A DNA stretch of 40,502 nucleotides, from the IMG/VR virus record IMGVR_UViG_3300028558_000053, positions 1 to 40,502 of that record; one strand, given 5' to 3'. The notes beneath the pieces are model-generated. The model was not told the DNA's origin. It did no database searches and saw nothing but the letters and a program-made list of their open reading frames with translations. Source of the DNA: a virus. The position numbers were made by a program, and so were the translations under genes. Positions 18,433 to 26,485 of the stretch are shown piece by piece. Each line of letters starts with the position of its first letter. Within the stretch, counting starts at the first letter, position 1.

Positions 18433-20450
18433 TGGCTGGTAATCCGCATCCGGTATTCCAAGATGGTGTCCCGGTTCAGAAGGGCAACGCACGGGCTTAT
18501 CTGCCGATCCGGCTTGGAAATCCCGATGCGCTGCGGGCGCTTGACGGTTCGACCTTCTGGCTCTGCTATATCCAGACCCTTATTGCGTTCTTCTATCGCG
18601 ATACCAGCGACACGGAGAGCGAGGATAACGGCGCATCGATCATCGTCGATGGAAGCGGCGGCATCTGGAAGATCATTTCGAGCGGGGCAGGGATCGCGAT
18701 CAACGCCGCTGGTCCAGTTGCGGATCGCGGCGACTTCGACAGCGAAGACCCAGGATTCACTTATTTCGGAACGGATACGTCTCTTCTTTACGTTCGCGTT
18801 AATGGTGGAGGGTGGTCTTCCGGATCATCCATTGCGGGGCCCAAGGGGGATAAGGGCGACAAGGGAGATACAGGAGACGCAGGTGCTGATGGATCTGACG
18901 GCGCGGCTGGGCCAGCCAATTCTCTATCAATAGGCACCGTGACCGGCGGCGATACGGCTGCCGCCACGATCACCGGAACCGCACCGAACCAAACCCTCAA
19001 TCTCACTTTGCCGAAAGGTGATCCTGGCAGCGACGGAAATGACGGCGCCGCGGCAAGCATCACGGTTGGAACGGTAACGACTGGTGCAGCCGGATCATCC
19101 GTGATCGTCGAGAACTCCGGCACATCGTCGGCCGCAGTTTTGGATATTACGATCCCTCGCGGCGACACAGGAGCATCGGGAAGCGGTACGGGCGACATGC
19201 TTGAATCCGTTTACGACCCGAACGGGAAAGCTGCGGACGCCTTCGACCAAGATAATATGTCCGACGGTGCAGTGAACAAGAATTTCACGGCCACGGAGAA
19301 AACCAAGCTCGCGGGCATTGCGGACGGTGCGGAAGTCAATGTTCAAGCTGATTGGAATGCATCTTCTGGTGACGCTGCGATCCTGAACAAGCCGGCTCTC
19401 GGCACCGCTGCCGCGCTCGATGCAGGATCAAGCGCAGGCAATGTTCCTGTGCTTGATGGCAGTGGATTGATCCCGTCTGCGATCCTGCCGTCCTACGTTG
19501 ACGATGTTATCGAGGCCAGCGATTTTGCCTCTCTGCCTGCGACGGGCGAGAGTGGGAAAATCTACGTTACCGTCGATAATAATAAGACGTTCCGCTGGTC
19601 GGGTTCAGCCTACGTCGAGATTCAAGCATCGCCCGGTTCGACGGACAGCGTAACGGAAGGATCGACCAATCTTTATTTCACTGCGCAGCGCGTTCGCGAT
19701 GCGGTGCTGACAAGCCTTTCGACCGCAACGAACGCGGCGATAGCTGCGACAGACACGGTTCTGGCTGCGTTCGGAAAATTGCAGGCTCAAATCAGCGGTT
19801 GGGCCAGTGCCACTGTTACGCTCACGGGTAAGACGATCAGCGGAGCAAACAACACGCTCACGGTACGACTCGCGAGTGATGTTACGGGCAATCTTCCGGT
19901 AACCAATCTGAACAGCGGCACGGCAGCGTCCTCTTCCACCTTTTGGCGCGGGGATGGCACATGGGCGGCTCCGTCAGGCAGTGGTGGGGGTGTTATCTCC
20001 GTCAATTTTTACACGTCCACGCAGACTATCACCATCCCAGCAGGCGCTACTTCCGCCTTAGTAACGATGGTCGGTGGTACAGGCGGTAACTTTGGAGCAG
20101 GAGCCGGAGGTCTTAAAAAATACCTTTCCGGCTTAACGGCAGGAAATACTCTGGTTGCTACAATCGGTGCCGCAGGCTCCGCAGGCGGAGGCAACGGCGG
20201 GAATACCACTCTCGCTTCGGGTACTCAGACAATTTCAACGCTCACGGCGACTGGAGGACAAGGGTCCGGAGGATCCGGCGGCTCCGCCAGTGGAGGTGAT
20301 ATCAACGCCTCAGGCTCAAACGCATTAAGTTACACCAACCCTTACGATAGCCACGCGATTAACCTCCCAGGAATTTCAGGCTTGGGTCTTTCCATGGGTG
20401 GCCTGTCTGTGGGTCAAGCTGGCTCAATTATGATCGAATGGTACGCATGA
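18432..20450 (+). CDS. Tail fibre with collagen-like segment
   Basis: This 672-residue protein is the likely receptor-binding fibre. Residues 1-130 form an attachment domain similar in style to DUF2793-type heads. A collagen-like [19 protein letters not shown] run follows near 137-155, with further Gly-X-Y triplets near 195 and 235. The middle carries long repeats ([13 protein letters not shown]-like shaft). The C-terminus, from about 510, is very rich in glycine ([16 protein letters not shown]) and ends MIEWYA, as in polyglycine-rich adhesin tips. It is the last gene of the rightward structural operon. Confidence 0.85.
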   Translation: MAGNPHPVFQDGVPVQKGNARAYLPIRLGNPDALRALDGSTFWLCYIQTLIAFFYRDTSDTESEDNGASIIVDGSGGIWKIISSGAGIAINAAGPVADRGDFDSEDPGFTYFGTDTSLLYVRVNGGGWSSGSSIAGPKGDKGDKGDTGDAGADGSDGAAGPANSLSIGTVTGGDTAAATITGTAPNQTLNLTLPKGDPGSDGNDGAAASITVGTVTTGAAGSSVIVENSGTSSAAVLDITIPRGDTGASGSGTGDMLESVYDPNGKAADAFDQDNMSDGAVNKNFTATEKTKLAGIADGAEVNVQADWNASSGDAAILNKPALGTAAALDAGSSAGNVPVLDGSGLIPSAILPSYVDDVIEASDFASLPATGESGKIYVTVDNNKTFRWSGSAYVEIQASPGSTDSVTEGSTNLYFTAQRVRDAVLTSLSTATNAAIAATDTVLAAFGKLQAQISGWASATVTLTGKTISGANNTLTVRLASDVTGNLPVTNLNSGTAASSSTFWRGDGTWAAPSGSGGGVISVNFYTSTQTITIPAGATSALVTMVGGTGGNFGAGAGGLKKYLSGLTAGNTLVATIGAAGSAGGGNGGNTTLASGTQTISTLTATGGQGSGGSGGSASGGDINASGSNALSYTNPYDSHAINLPGISGLGLSMGGLSVGQAGSIMIEWYA

Positions 20451-20612
20451 TCTGCCTAAACTGAGAATGATGCTGGCGGGTCGCCTTGGCGGTATCGCTC
20501 AATCATCATTCGAAAGGCGGATTCCAAATTCCTAGTATACGCGCGGTGTCAACATTTGGCTGCTGGCGCAGATCATTCTGTTATTTTGATGCCTCATGCC
20601 TCATGCCTGATC
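20451..20612. other. Intergenic region between fibre and moron genes
   Basis: The fibre gene (+) and the glycosyltransferase-like gene (-) converge here. GAATGATG at 20465-20472 and CATCATTC at 20504-20511 form a perfect 8-bp inverted repeat around 31 bases. ATGCCTC, ATGCCTC and ATGCCTG are in tandem at 20589-20609, next to the end of the minus-strand gene. No clear U-tract terminator is seen. Confidence 0.5.
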
Positions 20613-21461
20613 TTAGTTAGTAATGGCTGCGGCAAGAATATTTTTAATGTTTCTCTTTTTTATGGCTTCATACCCGCGATCTTCTAAGTCGCGCCGTTTC
20701 GCATCATCTTGAATGAGGCTTAGTACATCAGAAACTAATGTTGACTTTGAGCTTGGTTTAAACCCTCGAGCGATATCAGGCTCAACAGCTGTAAATTCTT
20801 CAATATGCGCGACTACGGCCTTACGATTTGTCATTAGGTACGAGGCCCGAACTATCTCAAAAATTCCTGACGATTGATAAAGGCTGACGTTCAATATGAT
20901 TTTCGAGCGTGCTATTAACGCGTCTCGCGCTTTGCCATAAAGCCCGCATATATACATGGCAGAAATTCCATGCGCACAAAGTGCATGGAATACCGACAGC
21001 CTCACTTCATTTGTCAGCCCGTATATCAATACATCGATGTCCTGCGTCTCCAGTTTTGATATTCGCTCAAGGATTGGAGCATAGCCCACTGGCACACAAA
21101 TGACTTTGTGTTTTGGATTTAGTTGTGACCATGCATCTAAATTAAATTGGCTATAATCCCAAATTTGAAAACGAGACGCGTAAGATTTCATCTCAGGTCG
21201 AATCGACATTGGGTTGATATTTCGGAGTTGCTCAAAATTATAAATTATAGTGTCGTCTTTTAAATTCGACTGGTCATGAGGCGATAGCATTTGAGCACCA
21301 AACACTATGTTTCTCGCACTAGAAGAAAACTCATTAATTGAATAGGTGACCTCGTGCCCAAGTTGGCCGAGACCCCAAATAATTGAATCTATAACCTCTC
21401 TGTATCCATTTAGTCCGTGCATACGAGGGTGTGGAATAATATGGGCGATGTGAAATTTCAT
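20613..21461 (-). CDS. Glycosyltransferase-like moron
   Basis: This 282-residue protein is encoded opposite the phage operons and is plainly more AT-rich than its neighbours, with many AAT, ATT and TTT codons. The N-terminus, FHIAHIIPHPRMHGLNGYRE with GLGQLGHEVTY, matches the first Rossmann unit of GT-B glycosyltransferases. The C-terminal part has LNVSLYQSSGIFEIVRASYL, similar to the nucleotide-sugar site of GT1/GT4-like enzymes (E-x-x-R plus a small-residue loop). A CGGAAG ribosome site precedes the ATG. A role in modifying host surface polysaccharide, for superinfection exclusion or lysogenic conversion, is inferred. The target is unknown, and the fold is a moderate-confidence call. Confidence 0.68.
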   Translation of the reverse strand: MKFHIAHIIPHPRMHGLNGYREVIDSIIWGLGQLGHEVTYSINEFSSSARNIVFGAQMLSPHDQSNLKDDTIIYNFEQLRNINPMSIRPEMKSYASRFQIWDYSQFNLDAWSQLNPKHKVICVPVGYAPILERISKLETQDIDVLIYGLTNEVRLSVFHALCAHGISAMYICGLYGKARDALIARSKIILNVSLYQSSGIFEIVRASYLMTNRKAVVAHIEEFTAVEPDIARGFKPSSKSTLVSDVLSLIQDDAKRRDLEDRGYEAIKKRNIKNILAAAITN

Positions 21462-21666
21462 TTTCTTCCGTTAGGTGTGCAATACCAATGATGTGCTAAT
21501 GCCAAGAGCGGCGTTACGGCCAGTAAGCTAACCATGCGCACCCCATGAATGTATCGTCAATCCTATCGTTACTCGATACAATGAACGGTACCTCCGGGCG
21601 CGGAAAAGACCAACCCATTTAAAGCACAAATCCAATGCCTAACGCAGCGCCAGAAAGGCGGCGGGG
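21462..21666. other. Leader region upstream of the moron gene
   Basis: This AT-richer stretch should contain the moron promoter, read leftward. TGTATCG at 21550-21556 and CGATACA at 21574-21580 form a perfect 7-bp inverted repeat, a candidate regulator site. On the minus strand a TTGACG hexamer lies within it, but no convincing -10 at the right distance was found. No gene on the plus strand is supported here. Confidence 0.4.
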
Positions 21667-21795
21667 CTATCGTCCGAGTAAGGGCGGAAATACGTCAAAG
21701 AAGATCGCGGCGATCAGGATTATCGCTGCAGCGCCAACACCGATACCCAAAACAATGCCGAGGATGAGTTCGGCCGCCCCATCATCATCCGACAT
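21667..21795 (-). CDS. Possible 42-residue membrane peptide
   Basis: The minus strand encodes MSDDDGAAELILGIVLGIGV followed by a continuous hydrophobic stretch and FFDVFPPLLGR, a single membrane span with an acidic N-terminus. It is too short to score well and lacks a strong ribosome site. A 6-bp inverted repeat, CAGGGA/TCCCTG, lies just upstream at 21796-21813. It could be a small membrane protein co-regulated with the moron gene, or a chance frame. Confidence 0.42.
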   Translation of the reverse strand: MSDDDGAAELILGIVLGIGVGAAAIILIAAIFFDVFPPLLGR

Positions 21796-21850
21796 CAGGG
21801 AACCGTATCCCTGAAGGCGGCGAAGACAACTGCCAAAACGGAGTATTCGA

Positions 21851-22090
21851 ATGTCCGACGCGCCCCCGCCGGCCGCTCCCGTGCGCCTTATCGACAACTG
21901 GAAGACCGAAATCCTGCGGCTTTGGAGCATGCGGGTTGCGATCTTCTGGCTGGTGATTGCCGGTCTGATCCTTGTCTGGCCGGGACTTGCAGGGTCGATC
22001 CATCCCGGCCTGTACGCCGTTGGCGGCGTCGTCATGGTCGTGTCGTTCGGAGTTGCGCGGCTTCTTAAGCAGCCAGGGACCGAGCAATGA
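21851..22090 (+). CDS. Holin-like membrane protein (DUF7940-type)
   Basis: The 79 residues contain two membrane spans: one at about 28-48 (MRVAIFWLVIAGLILVWPGL) and one at about 53-70 (GLYAVGGVVMVVSFGVARLL). Both termini are polar. Size, topology and the position directly before a lysozyme gene, with a 4-bp overlap, support a class II-like holin that would trigger lysis. It is the first gene of the rightward lysis cluster. Confidence 0.75.
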   Translation: MSDAPPPAAPVRLIDNWKTEILRLWSMRVAIFWLVIAGLILVWPGLAGSIHPGLYAVGGVVMVVSFGVARLLKQPGTEQ

Positions 22091-22602
22091 ACCGCCCCGT
22101 AGGGAAGAAGGGCGCGGCGGCGGTTGGGCTTTCTGCCGCCGTGATCGCGCTGGCGACTGCTGGCTATAACCATTGGGAAGGTCGGAATTACGTCGCCCGA
22201 CACCTGCCGTTCGATCCTTCCGGCGTGATCACGGTCTGCGGCGGGATCACCACACACGACATTCCGACGCTGAAAGAAGGCCAGCGATTCACCGAGAGCG
22301 AGTGCCTTGCAATGATCGGCAAGGTCATCCCGCGCTACGCGGCTCCGGTGCAGGAATGCATCCCGTCTTTCAATTCCATGCCGCCCCATCGTCAGGCGGC
22401 AATGATCCTGTTCTCAATCAATCTCGGGCCATCGATCGCATGCGGCCACGTCGCGCGGCTTCTCAATGCCGGTCGCGTGAAAGAGGCCTGCAACAAGATG
22501 TCGGACTACGTCTACGCCAACGGGAAATATCTCAAGGGTCTCGACAATCGCCGCAACGATCCCGTGTGGGGCGAAAAGACGTGGTGCTTAAGGGAGGACT
22601 GA
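22087..22602 (+). CDS. SAR endolysin, GH24 lysozyme
   Basis: This 171-residue muramidase cuts the peptidoglycan glycan backbone. Catalytic residues fit the GH24 triad: E31 in NHWEGRN, D43 in FDPSG and T49 in GVITVCGG. The N-terminus has Lys residues followed by a weakly hydrophobic, Ala/Gly-rich segment (residues 9-27). This is the signature of a signal-arrest-release domain that tethers the inactive enzyme until the membrane depolarises. The strong GGGAGG site of the next small gene lies at its 3' end. Confidence 0.9.
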   Translation: MNRPVGKKGAAAVGLSAAVIALATAGYNHWEGRNYVARHLPFDPSGVITVCGGITTHDIPTLKEGQRFTESECLAMIGKVIPRYAAPVQECIPSFNSMPPHRQAAMILFSINLGPSIACGHVARLLNAGRVKEACNKMSDYVYANGKYLKGLDNRRNDPVWGEKTWCLRED

Positions 22603-22603
22603 A

Positions 22604-22678
22604 ATGCCGGGCATCCTCGTAGTGGCAGTCGTCGTATCGGTGTTTGTGGTTTTATCAGCGGTTTGGGTGGATTGGTAA
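22604..22678 (+). CDS. 24-residue membrane peptide
   Basis: A very small frame, MPGILVVAVVVSVFVVLSAV plus WVDW, follows the lysozyme stop by one base. A near-perfect GGGAGG ribosome site lies 6 bases upstream of the ATG, so translation is likely. It is one hydrophobic span with a short polar end. Its position between endolysin and spanin suggests a lysis accessory, such as a pinholin-like or antiholin peptide. That is inference. Confidence 0.6.
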   Translation: MPGILVVAVVVSVFVVLSAVWVDW

Positions 22679-22679
22679 A

Positions 22680-23120
22680 ATGGCCGATTTAATCTGGTCG
22701 CTCGCGACCTCATACCTTGTGCTTTCGATCATCGGCATCGTTCTGTTGGCCGCGCTGGTTGTCGGCTATTTCCCGCTCGCAAAATACCTGCCCGTGATCG
22801 GACCATATATCGAAGCGGCAAAGCTTATCGCCTTCTTGTTGTTCGGGCTGTTGTGCTTCCTCATCGCCACGCGGCTTTCGGATGAGCGCGCCGAAGTGAA
22901 GCGCCTCAAGACCGATCTGGCGTTCACCCAGCTACAGCTCGACACACAAAAGCAGACAGCGGAGCAGGCGCAGAAGCTCCGCGAACAGGCCGAACAGCAG
23001 GCCGCCGAAGCAAACCAGAAGGTGACGGACTATGAGGATCGATTGGCGAAAAGCCCGGGCGGTTGCGGCTGCTCTTTCGATGATGACGACGTTAACAGCC
23101 TGCGCGGGATTGCCCGGTAG
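22680..23120 (+). CDS. Inner-membrane spanin (Rz-like)
   Basis: The 146-residue protein has two hydrophobic stretches (about 10-31 and 45-64) and then a long periplasmic coiled coil rich in E, K, Q and A (about 70-125), ending with GGCGCSFDDDD. The coiled coil and the embedded o-spanin gene identify the i-spanin. It links to the outer-membrane lipoprotein and fuses the membranes in the last step of lysis. The frame extends to a GTG at 22644, but the ATG at 22680, two bases after the previous stop, fits better. Confidence 0.82.
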   Translation: MADLIWSLATSYLVLSIIGIVLLAALVVGYFPLAKYLPVIGPYIEAAKLIAFLLFGLLCFLIATRLSDERAEVKRLKTDLAFTQLQLDTQKQTAEQAQKLREQAEQQAAEANQKVTDYEDRLAKSPGGCGCSFDDDDVNSLRGIAR

Positions 23121-23322
23121 CCCGACCAAGGCGTCGGTCCAGATTCCGCGCGACTGTGAGGATCTAGCGAAAATCGTTCCTTATCCGCCGGTGACGAAGG
23201 GGCAGAGTGCCAAGGTATCGGTCGCCCGTCACAGGGCGGCGCTGGGGCAGGCGAACGGGAATCTCAAGGCAACGCACGACTGCCAAGTGAGCCAGCGCGA
23301 GCGGTTCGCCAACGGCTTCTGA
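23032..23322 (+). CDS. Outer-membrane spanin lipoprotein (Rz1-like)
   Basis: This gene begins inside the i-spanin gene in another frame and extends 202 bp beyond it, so it is an overlapping-type spanin pair. The 96-residue product has an N-terminal signal and a lipobox LTAC at 21-24, with C24 as the lipidated residue. It is followed by a proline-containing linker (GLPGSPTK) and a polar tail. AAGGTGA precedes the ATG. Together with Rz it should span the periplasm. Confidence 0.85.
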   Translation: MRIDWRKARAVAAALSMMTTLTACAGLPGSPTKASVQIPRDCEDLAKIVPYPPVTKGQSAKVSVARHRAALGQANGNLKATHDCQVSQRERFANGF

Positions 23323-23349
23323 CGACACTCTAAGGCTGGGAATGCTGGA

Positions 23350-23667
23350 ATGACAAATGGAACGCCTCCAGATGCCACTGACGTTCAGGAGGCGTTCTGG
23401 AAAGGCCTCACGGATCAGCGGGTCGCCAACATGTGGGACGCCGCCGACTTCATCCACGATCTCTCGCCTGCGGCGAGAGAGTTTCTGCTGAAGGCCGACA
23501 AGAAGAAGATCGAGCAGCTCGAATCCCACATCGACTTCATGAATGCCGCGGGCATCGTCTGGAAGTTCTTGTGGGTCGGGATCGCCACGGCTTTCGGGCT
23601 TTTCGTCGGCATGACCCAGATCTGGGACTGGTTCGCCAAGCACTTCAAGATCACCGGCATCAAATAG
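23350..23667 (+). CDS. Membrane protein of the lysis cassette
   Basis: The 105 residues have a helical, charged N-terminal domain (AREFLLKADKKKIEQLESHI) and one membrane span near the C-terminus (about 67-92, GIVWKFLWVGIATAFGLFVG). This N-out or tail-anchored layout resembles XhlA/hemolysin-like holin accessories. It lies between spanins and the M15 peptidase. A holin or antiholin role is plausible but not proven. Confidence 0.66.
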   Translation: MTNGTPPDATDVQEAFWKGLTDQRVANMWDAADFIHDLSPAAREFLLKADKKKIEQLESHIDFMNAAGIVWKFLWVGIATAFGLFVGMTQIWDWFAKHFKITGIK

Positions 23668-23703
23668 GCCGCCGGGCGCAACCCCAAACATCGAGGTATT
23701 GAA

Positions 23704-24150
23704 ATGAGAATCGCTGCTCTTGCGGCGGCGCTGGCGTTTGCCTGCGTCGCATCGAGTTCGCATGCCGGCACCGTCCGGTCCCGCTCCGGTGCCACGGCGC
23801 ATGTCGCCGACCGCGCCGTCTCGGCCTTCCAGTGCCTGGTCGATCGGCTCGACGCCTCGGGCTATCGCATCAGGTTCATGGGAGGGTACAGGCGGCACGG
23901 ATCTGTGAAGCACTCGCTGCACCCCGCAGGTCTCGCGCTCGATATCAACCAGTATGCCCGCAACATCACCCGGCCGCGCATCCCGTCGACCGCCACCAGC
24001 ATGGCGCGGGCCTGCGGCCTGATCCATGGCGAAGTGTGGGGATGGGCGGACGCCGGCCATTTCCAGTTAGGCGGCTGGGCCGGGCGGGCACACGGCAAGC
24101 GCTACGCGCGGCGCCATCATCACCGTAAGCACTATGCGAGCACGCCATGA
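23704..24150 (+). CDS. Secreted M15-like peptidase
   Basis: This 148-residue protein has a clear Sec signal peptide (MRIAALAAALAFACVASSSH, cleaved after AxA-type SHA). The mature domain is M15_4-like: SLHPAGLALDI with H73 and D80, and later WGWADAGHFQL with H119, the three zinc ligands expected for a D,D- or L,D-peptidase. It would cut peptide crosslinks, complementing the lysozyme, so the phage has two wall-degrading enzymes. The His-rich C-terminus (RRHHHRKHY) is unusual. Confidence 0.82.
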   Translation: MRIAALAAALAFACVASSSHAGTVRSRSGATAHVADRAVSAFQCLVDRLDASGYRIRFMGGYRRHGSVKHSLHPAGLALDINQYARNITRPRIPSTATSMARACGLIHGEVWGWADAGHFQLGGWAGRAHGKRYARRHHHRKHYASTP

Positions 24151-24236
24151 TCGACCCGATCAAAGTCGGCTGGACCGTCGCTCTCGTGATCGCCCTCGGC
24201 ATCGCGGCCTACTGGCTGTTTCCCAGATGGCGGTGA
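24147..24236 (+). CDS. 29-residue membrane peptide
   Basis: MIDPIKVGWTVALVIALGIA plus a short basic end (RWR) forms one membrane span. The ATG overlaps the preceding TGA as ATGA, which favours coupled translation. It is one of four very small membrane peptides in the lysis region. Function is unknown. Confidence 0.52.
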   Translation: MIDPIKVGWTVALVIALGIAAYWLFPRWR

Positions 24237-24322
24237 TGAACGGATGGTCGGACAAACGCATCATGATCGCGGTGATGCTCCTGGTGGCGGCCGTGGTGGG
24301 TTTCCTGCCACGGCTGGGATGA
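24236..24322 (+). CDS. 28-residue membrane peptide
   Basis: This frame starts at the ATG formed by the previous stop (TGATG) and encodes a basic start, MNGWSDKRIM, followed by a hydrophobic run and FLPRLG. An in-frame ATG at 24227 is an alternative. It is probably a lysis accessory if expressed. Support is weak because of its size. Confidence 0.42.
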   Translation: MNGWSDKRIMIAVMLLVAAVVGFLPRLG

Positions 24323-24438
24323 ACCAACACGAATTCGCCGAAAGGCGTCAACGAACCTCAGCCGCCTTATAACGGCTGTGGTGCGATGGCAAAGATAGTG
24401 CTGTTGCTGCCCTCCTTGGGCGTTTCCTCCCTAGACTT

Positions 24439-24471
24439 GCCCGCGCCGGTTCGCCCGGCGCGGGCTTTTTT
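24439..24471 (+). terminator. Strong intrinsic terminator after lysis genes
   Basis: GCCCGCGCCGG pairs perfectly with CCGGCGCGGGC over a TTCGC loop (11-bp stem) and is followed by six T residues. It closes the rightward lysis transcript before the attachment region. The short stretch from the last lysis ORF to here holds no other gene. Confidence 0.92.
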
Positions 24472-24512
24472 ATATCCCAATTCTCGCTCCCATCGCGGCG
24501 AGCCAGATTGGC

Positions 24513-24676
24513 GGTTAGCCGCGCGCCGAGAACATGCGGGCAACTTATTGGCTAACCTTGGTTCCTAATATATTGATTCATATAAAAATTGCCGGTCCGC
24601 TAGGGAGCGCCAAAAACTACCTAAATCAATGCGCTATAGACAGGTTAGCCGGGGTGGTTAGCCAGCGCGGCTAACC
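24513..24676. repeat. Candidate attP with repeated GGTTAGCC sites
   Basis: GGTTAGCC occurs at 24513-24520, 24643-24650 and 24656-24663, and its reverse complement at 24550-24557 and 24669-24676. One further copy lies at 25763-25770, just upstream of the integrase. Clusters of short repeats in both orientations on both sides of an AT-rich core (about 24558-24640) are what arm-type integrase sites look like. The region lies directly at the 3' end of the integrase, as expected for attP. The core and crossover point cannot be defined without an attB. Confidence 0.6.
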
Positions 24677-25753
24677 CTGCTTCGGGCGCCGCCAAAGGGC
24701 GATCTTGTCCATCGCGGCCGCAGCCATCACTTTCTGTTCGGCTTCGCGGCTGTACAGCTCGGCGTGCTCGATATTGTCGTGGCCCAGCACGTCCATTAGC
24801 TGGCGCGTCGTTGCTGCATGCTCCGCCAATACCTTGCCCAGCGTCTTCCGCAGCCCGTGGAGCGTGTAGCCCGGCGGCAGGCCAGCGGCCTTCGTCCATT
24901 TACGCATGCGCCCCGTGAGGCTCTTGGCGCTGAACGGCTTGCCCCACGCCGTCATGACCACGAATTCGCGCTCTTCAAGGTCGTTAATGGCCCGCAGCGC
25001 GTCCTGCAGATTCGGATGGATCGGCAGCACCAGTTCTTTGCCGGTCTTTTTCTGGATGACGTTAGCCACCGTCTCCTGGAGATCGGCGGGGCGCACCCTC
25101 GCCACGTCCGACCGGCGATGGCCGAAATAAAGCGCCAGCGAATACACCAAGCGGGGCGTCGAGCCGATCTGCCAGTAAGCCTCAAACTTATCCAGCATCT
25201 CTTCCGGCCATGCTTTCCACCCGCCATAGGCGGGCCGATATTTAAGCTTGTAGGTCGGATCGTTCTCGATCCACTCCTGGTCGAGGGCGATACAGATCAG
25301 TTTGCGGATGACGCGGAGCAGGTGAGCCGCCGCGTGAGGCGTCTCAGCCCGGCGCGCCAAGAGGGCCTTGATGTGTTTGCGTTTCAGGAATGCCACATCA
25401 ACATCGCCGAACGTTAGATTCTCACCCTCGACCACAGGCTCTGTCAGGAACCGCTCGGCGATACGCGTCTGGGCTGTCTTGATGTCGGGACCGAGCGCCT
25501 TCCACTCGGGATCGTCGCTGCGCAAAAGCCGCCACGCGGCCTTAAAGGAATGAGGATGGGCAGCCGTGGGAAGAGGGACGACAGCCGCTTTTCTGACCGG
25601 GCGACCCTCGATCGCTGCAGTATAGGCAGCCTCGAATTCCGGATGACCAGGCGCATGCGGAAGTTGAATCGTTTTCTTGCCGCGCCTAAACCGCCAGCGG
25701 ACTTTGCCGTGGCGGTCGGAATAGCAACTTGCTCCGGGGTGCTCGTCTGACAT
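24671..25753 (-). CDS. int: Tyrosine recombinase integrase
   Basis: This 360-residue integrase catalyses phage integration. The catalytic set is visible: R213 in FGHRRSDVARV, H299 and R302 in TLHGLRKT, H325 in LGHDN and the nucleophile Y334 in AELYSRE. A beta-hairpin lysine lies in KKTGKE. The N-terminal half includes arm- and core-binding parts. The frame runs to 25855, but the ATG at 25753 gives a normal protein start (MSDEHPGASCYSDRHGKVRW). It is read leftward with the small genes upstream and follows the excisionase-like gene by 11 bp. Confidence 0.93.
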   Translation of the reverse strand: MSDEHPGASCYSDRHGKVRWRFRRGKKTIQLPHAPGHPEFEAAYTAAIEGRPVRKAAVVPLPTAAHPHSFKAAWRLLRSDDPEWKALGPDIKTAQTRIAERFLTEPVVEGENLTFGDVDVAFLKRKHIKALLARRAETPHAAAHLLRVIRKLICIALDQEWIENDPTYKLKYRPAYGGWKAWPEEMLDKFEAYWQIGSTPRLVYSLALYFGHRRSDVARVRPADLQETVANVIQKKTGKELVLPIHPNLQDALRAINDLEEREFVVMTAWGKPFSAKSLTGRMRKWTKAAGLPPGYTLHGLRKTLGKVLAEHAATTRQLMDVLGHDNIEHAELYSREAEQKVMAAAAMDKIALWRRPKQG

Positions 25754-25764
25754 AGCCGGGCAGG

Positions 25765-26061
25765 CTAACCGGCGCCGAACATGCGGTCCAGTGGGTTGAG
25801 AACACGTTCTTCGGGCAAATCGCTGAACGCGGCATCGAGCTGCAGGCGATCCCATATGACGCGGCCATCGACGCGCTTCGGCTTGGGCATTCGGCCATCC
25901 GCCACCATTTCATCGAACTTGGTGGTGCCGACGCCGATATATCGCGCCGCGTCTTCATGCGACAAGCCGCGAGGCGGATAGGAAACGGTGTCGGTCCGCC
26001 GCGGCGCGCAAACCCTCACCGGTCGATCTGGTGTCTCGCGAGGCGGGCTCATCAGGGTCAT
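25765..26061 (-). CDS. Excisionase-like (AlpA/MerR-type HTH) protein
   Basis: The 98-residue protein contains GLSHEDAARYIGVGTTKFDE followed by MVADGRMPKPKRV, the winged-HTH pattern of AlpA/MerR-like excisionases. Its position immediately before the integrase in the same leftward operon supports a recombination directionality role. The ATG at 26061 has GAGGGA upstream and overlaps the previous stop (ATGA). The longer frame up to 26301 is not used. A GGTTAGCC-type repeat lies at its 3' end. Confidence 0.75.
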   Translation of the reverse strand: MTLMSPPRETPDRPVRVCAPRRTDTVSYPPRGLSHEDAARYIGVGTTKFDEMVADGRMPKPKRVDGRVIWDRLQLDAAFSDLPEERVLNPLDRMFGAG

Positions 26062-26276
26062 GCCGCGTTCCCTCGCGATAAAGGAATTGTCTTTGCCGCT
26101 GGCGGGCCGACGCGTTCGCAGTTGAGGGGACTGTCGGTCCAGCATTCCTGATAGACCGTGCGCCGGGGTTCGCGCCCCAGAAGCAGGCAGCCACATTTCA
26201 GGCAAGTCTGCTGCGGGTTGGCGGGGCATGCGGCTTCGGCCGCGACAAGGTGCAGGCGGCGGCCGGTCTCGCTCAT
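26058..26276 (-). CDS. Small Cys-rich protein, zinc-ribbon-like
   Basis: The 72 residues contain six cysteines, including CPANPQQTCLKCGC, with C at 53 and CW at 45-46. This suggests a zinc-binding element, perhaps a DNA-binding finger. It is coupled by ATGA overlaps with both neighbours in the leftward operon. No named family is recognised. Confidence 0.6.
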   Translation of the reverse strand: MSETGRRLHLVAAEAACPANPQQTCLKCGCLLLGREPRRTVYQECWTDSPLNCERVGPPAAKTIPLSRGNAA

Positions 26277-26485
26277 GCCGCACCGCATTCCGCTGTTGCA
26301 CGCATGCGGGCGAGGGCCTTTCTGGCGCGGTTGATGCGGCTGCGGACGGTGCCGATCGGCACCGGGATATCGCTGGCGATCTGATGATAGCGCATCCCGG
26401 CTGCGAGCCGCTGCAACACAGCCTGATGCTCGGGCGAGAGGGCGGCGAACTCCGCCTCCGTGTAGATTATGGTCTCGGCGTTCAT
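26273..26485 (-). CDS. Sigma region-4-like small HTH protein
   Basis: This 70-residue protein has LSPEHQAVLQRLAAGMRYHQ followed by IASDIPVPIGTVRSRINRAR, a full sigma-70 region 4 / LuxR-type helix-turn-helix. There are no other sigma regions, so it is not a complete sigma factor. It may bind RNA polymerase or a promoter as a small regulator of the leftward or late genes. It overlaps both neighbours by 4 bp. Confidence 0.68.
   Translation of the reverse strand: MNAETIIYTEAEFAALSPEHQAVLQRLAAGMRYHQIASDIPVPIGTVRSRINRARKALARMRATAECGAA

Noticed and set aside
24558-24620. tRNA 3' end as an attachment core
   Set aside because: Part of it (GCCGGTCCGC...GCGCCA) recalls a T-arm, but the pairing does not work out, so no tRNA target is claimed.
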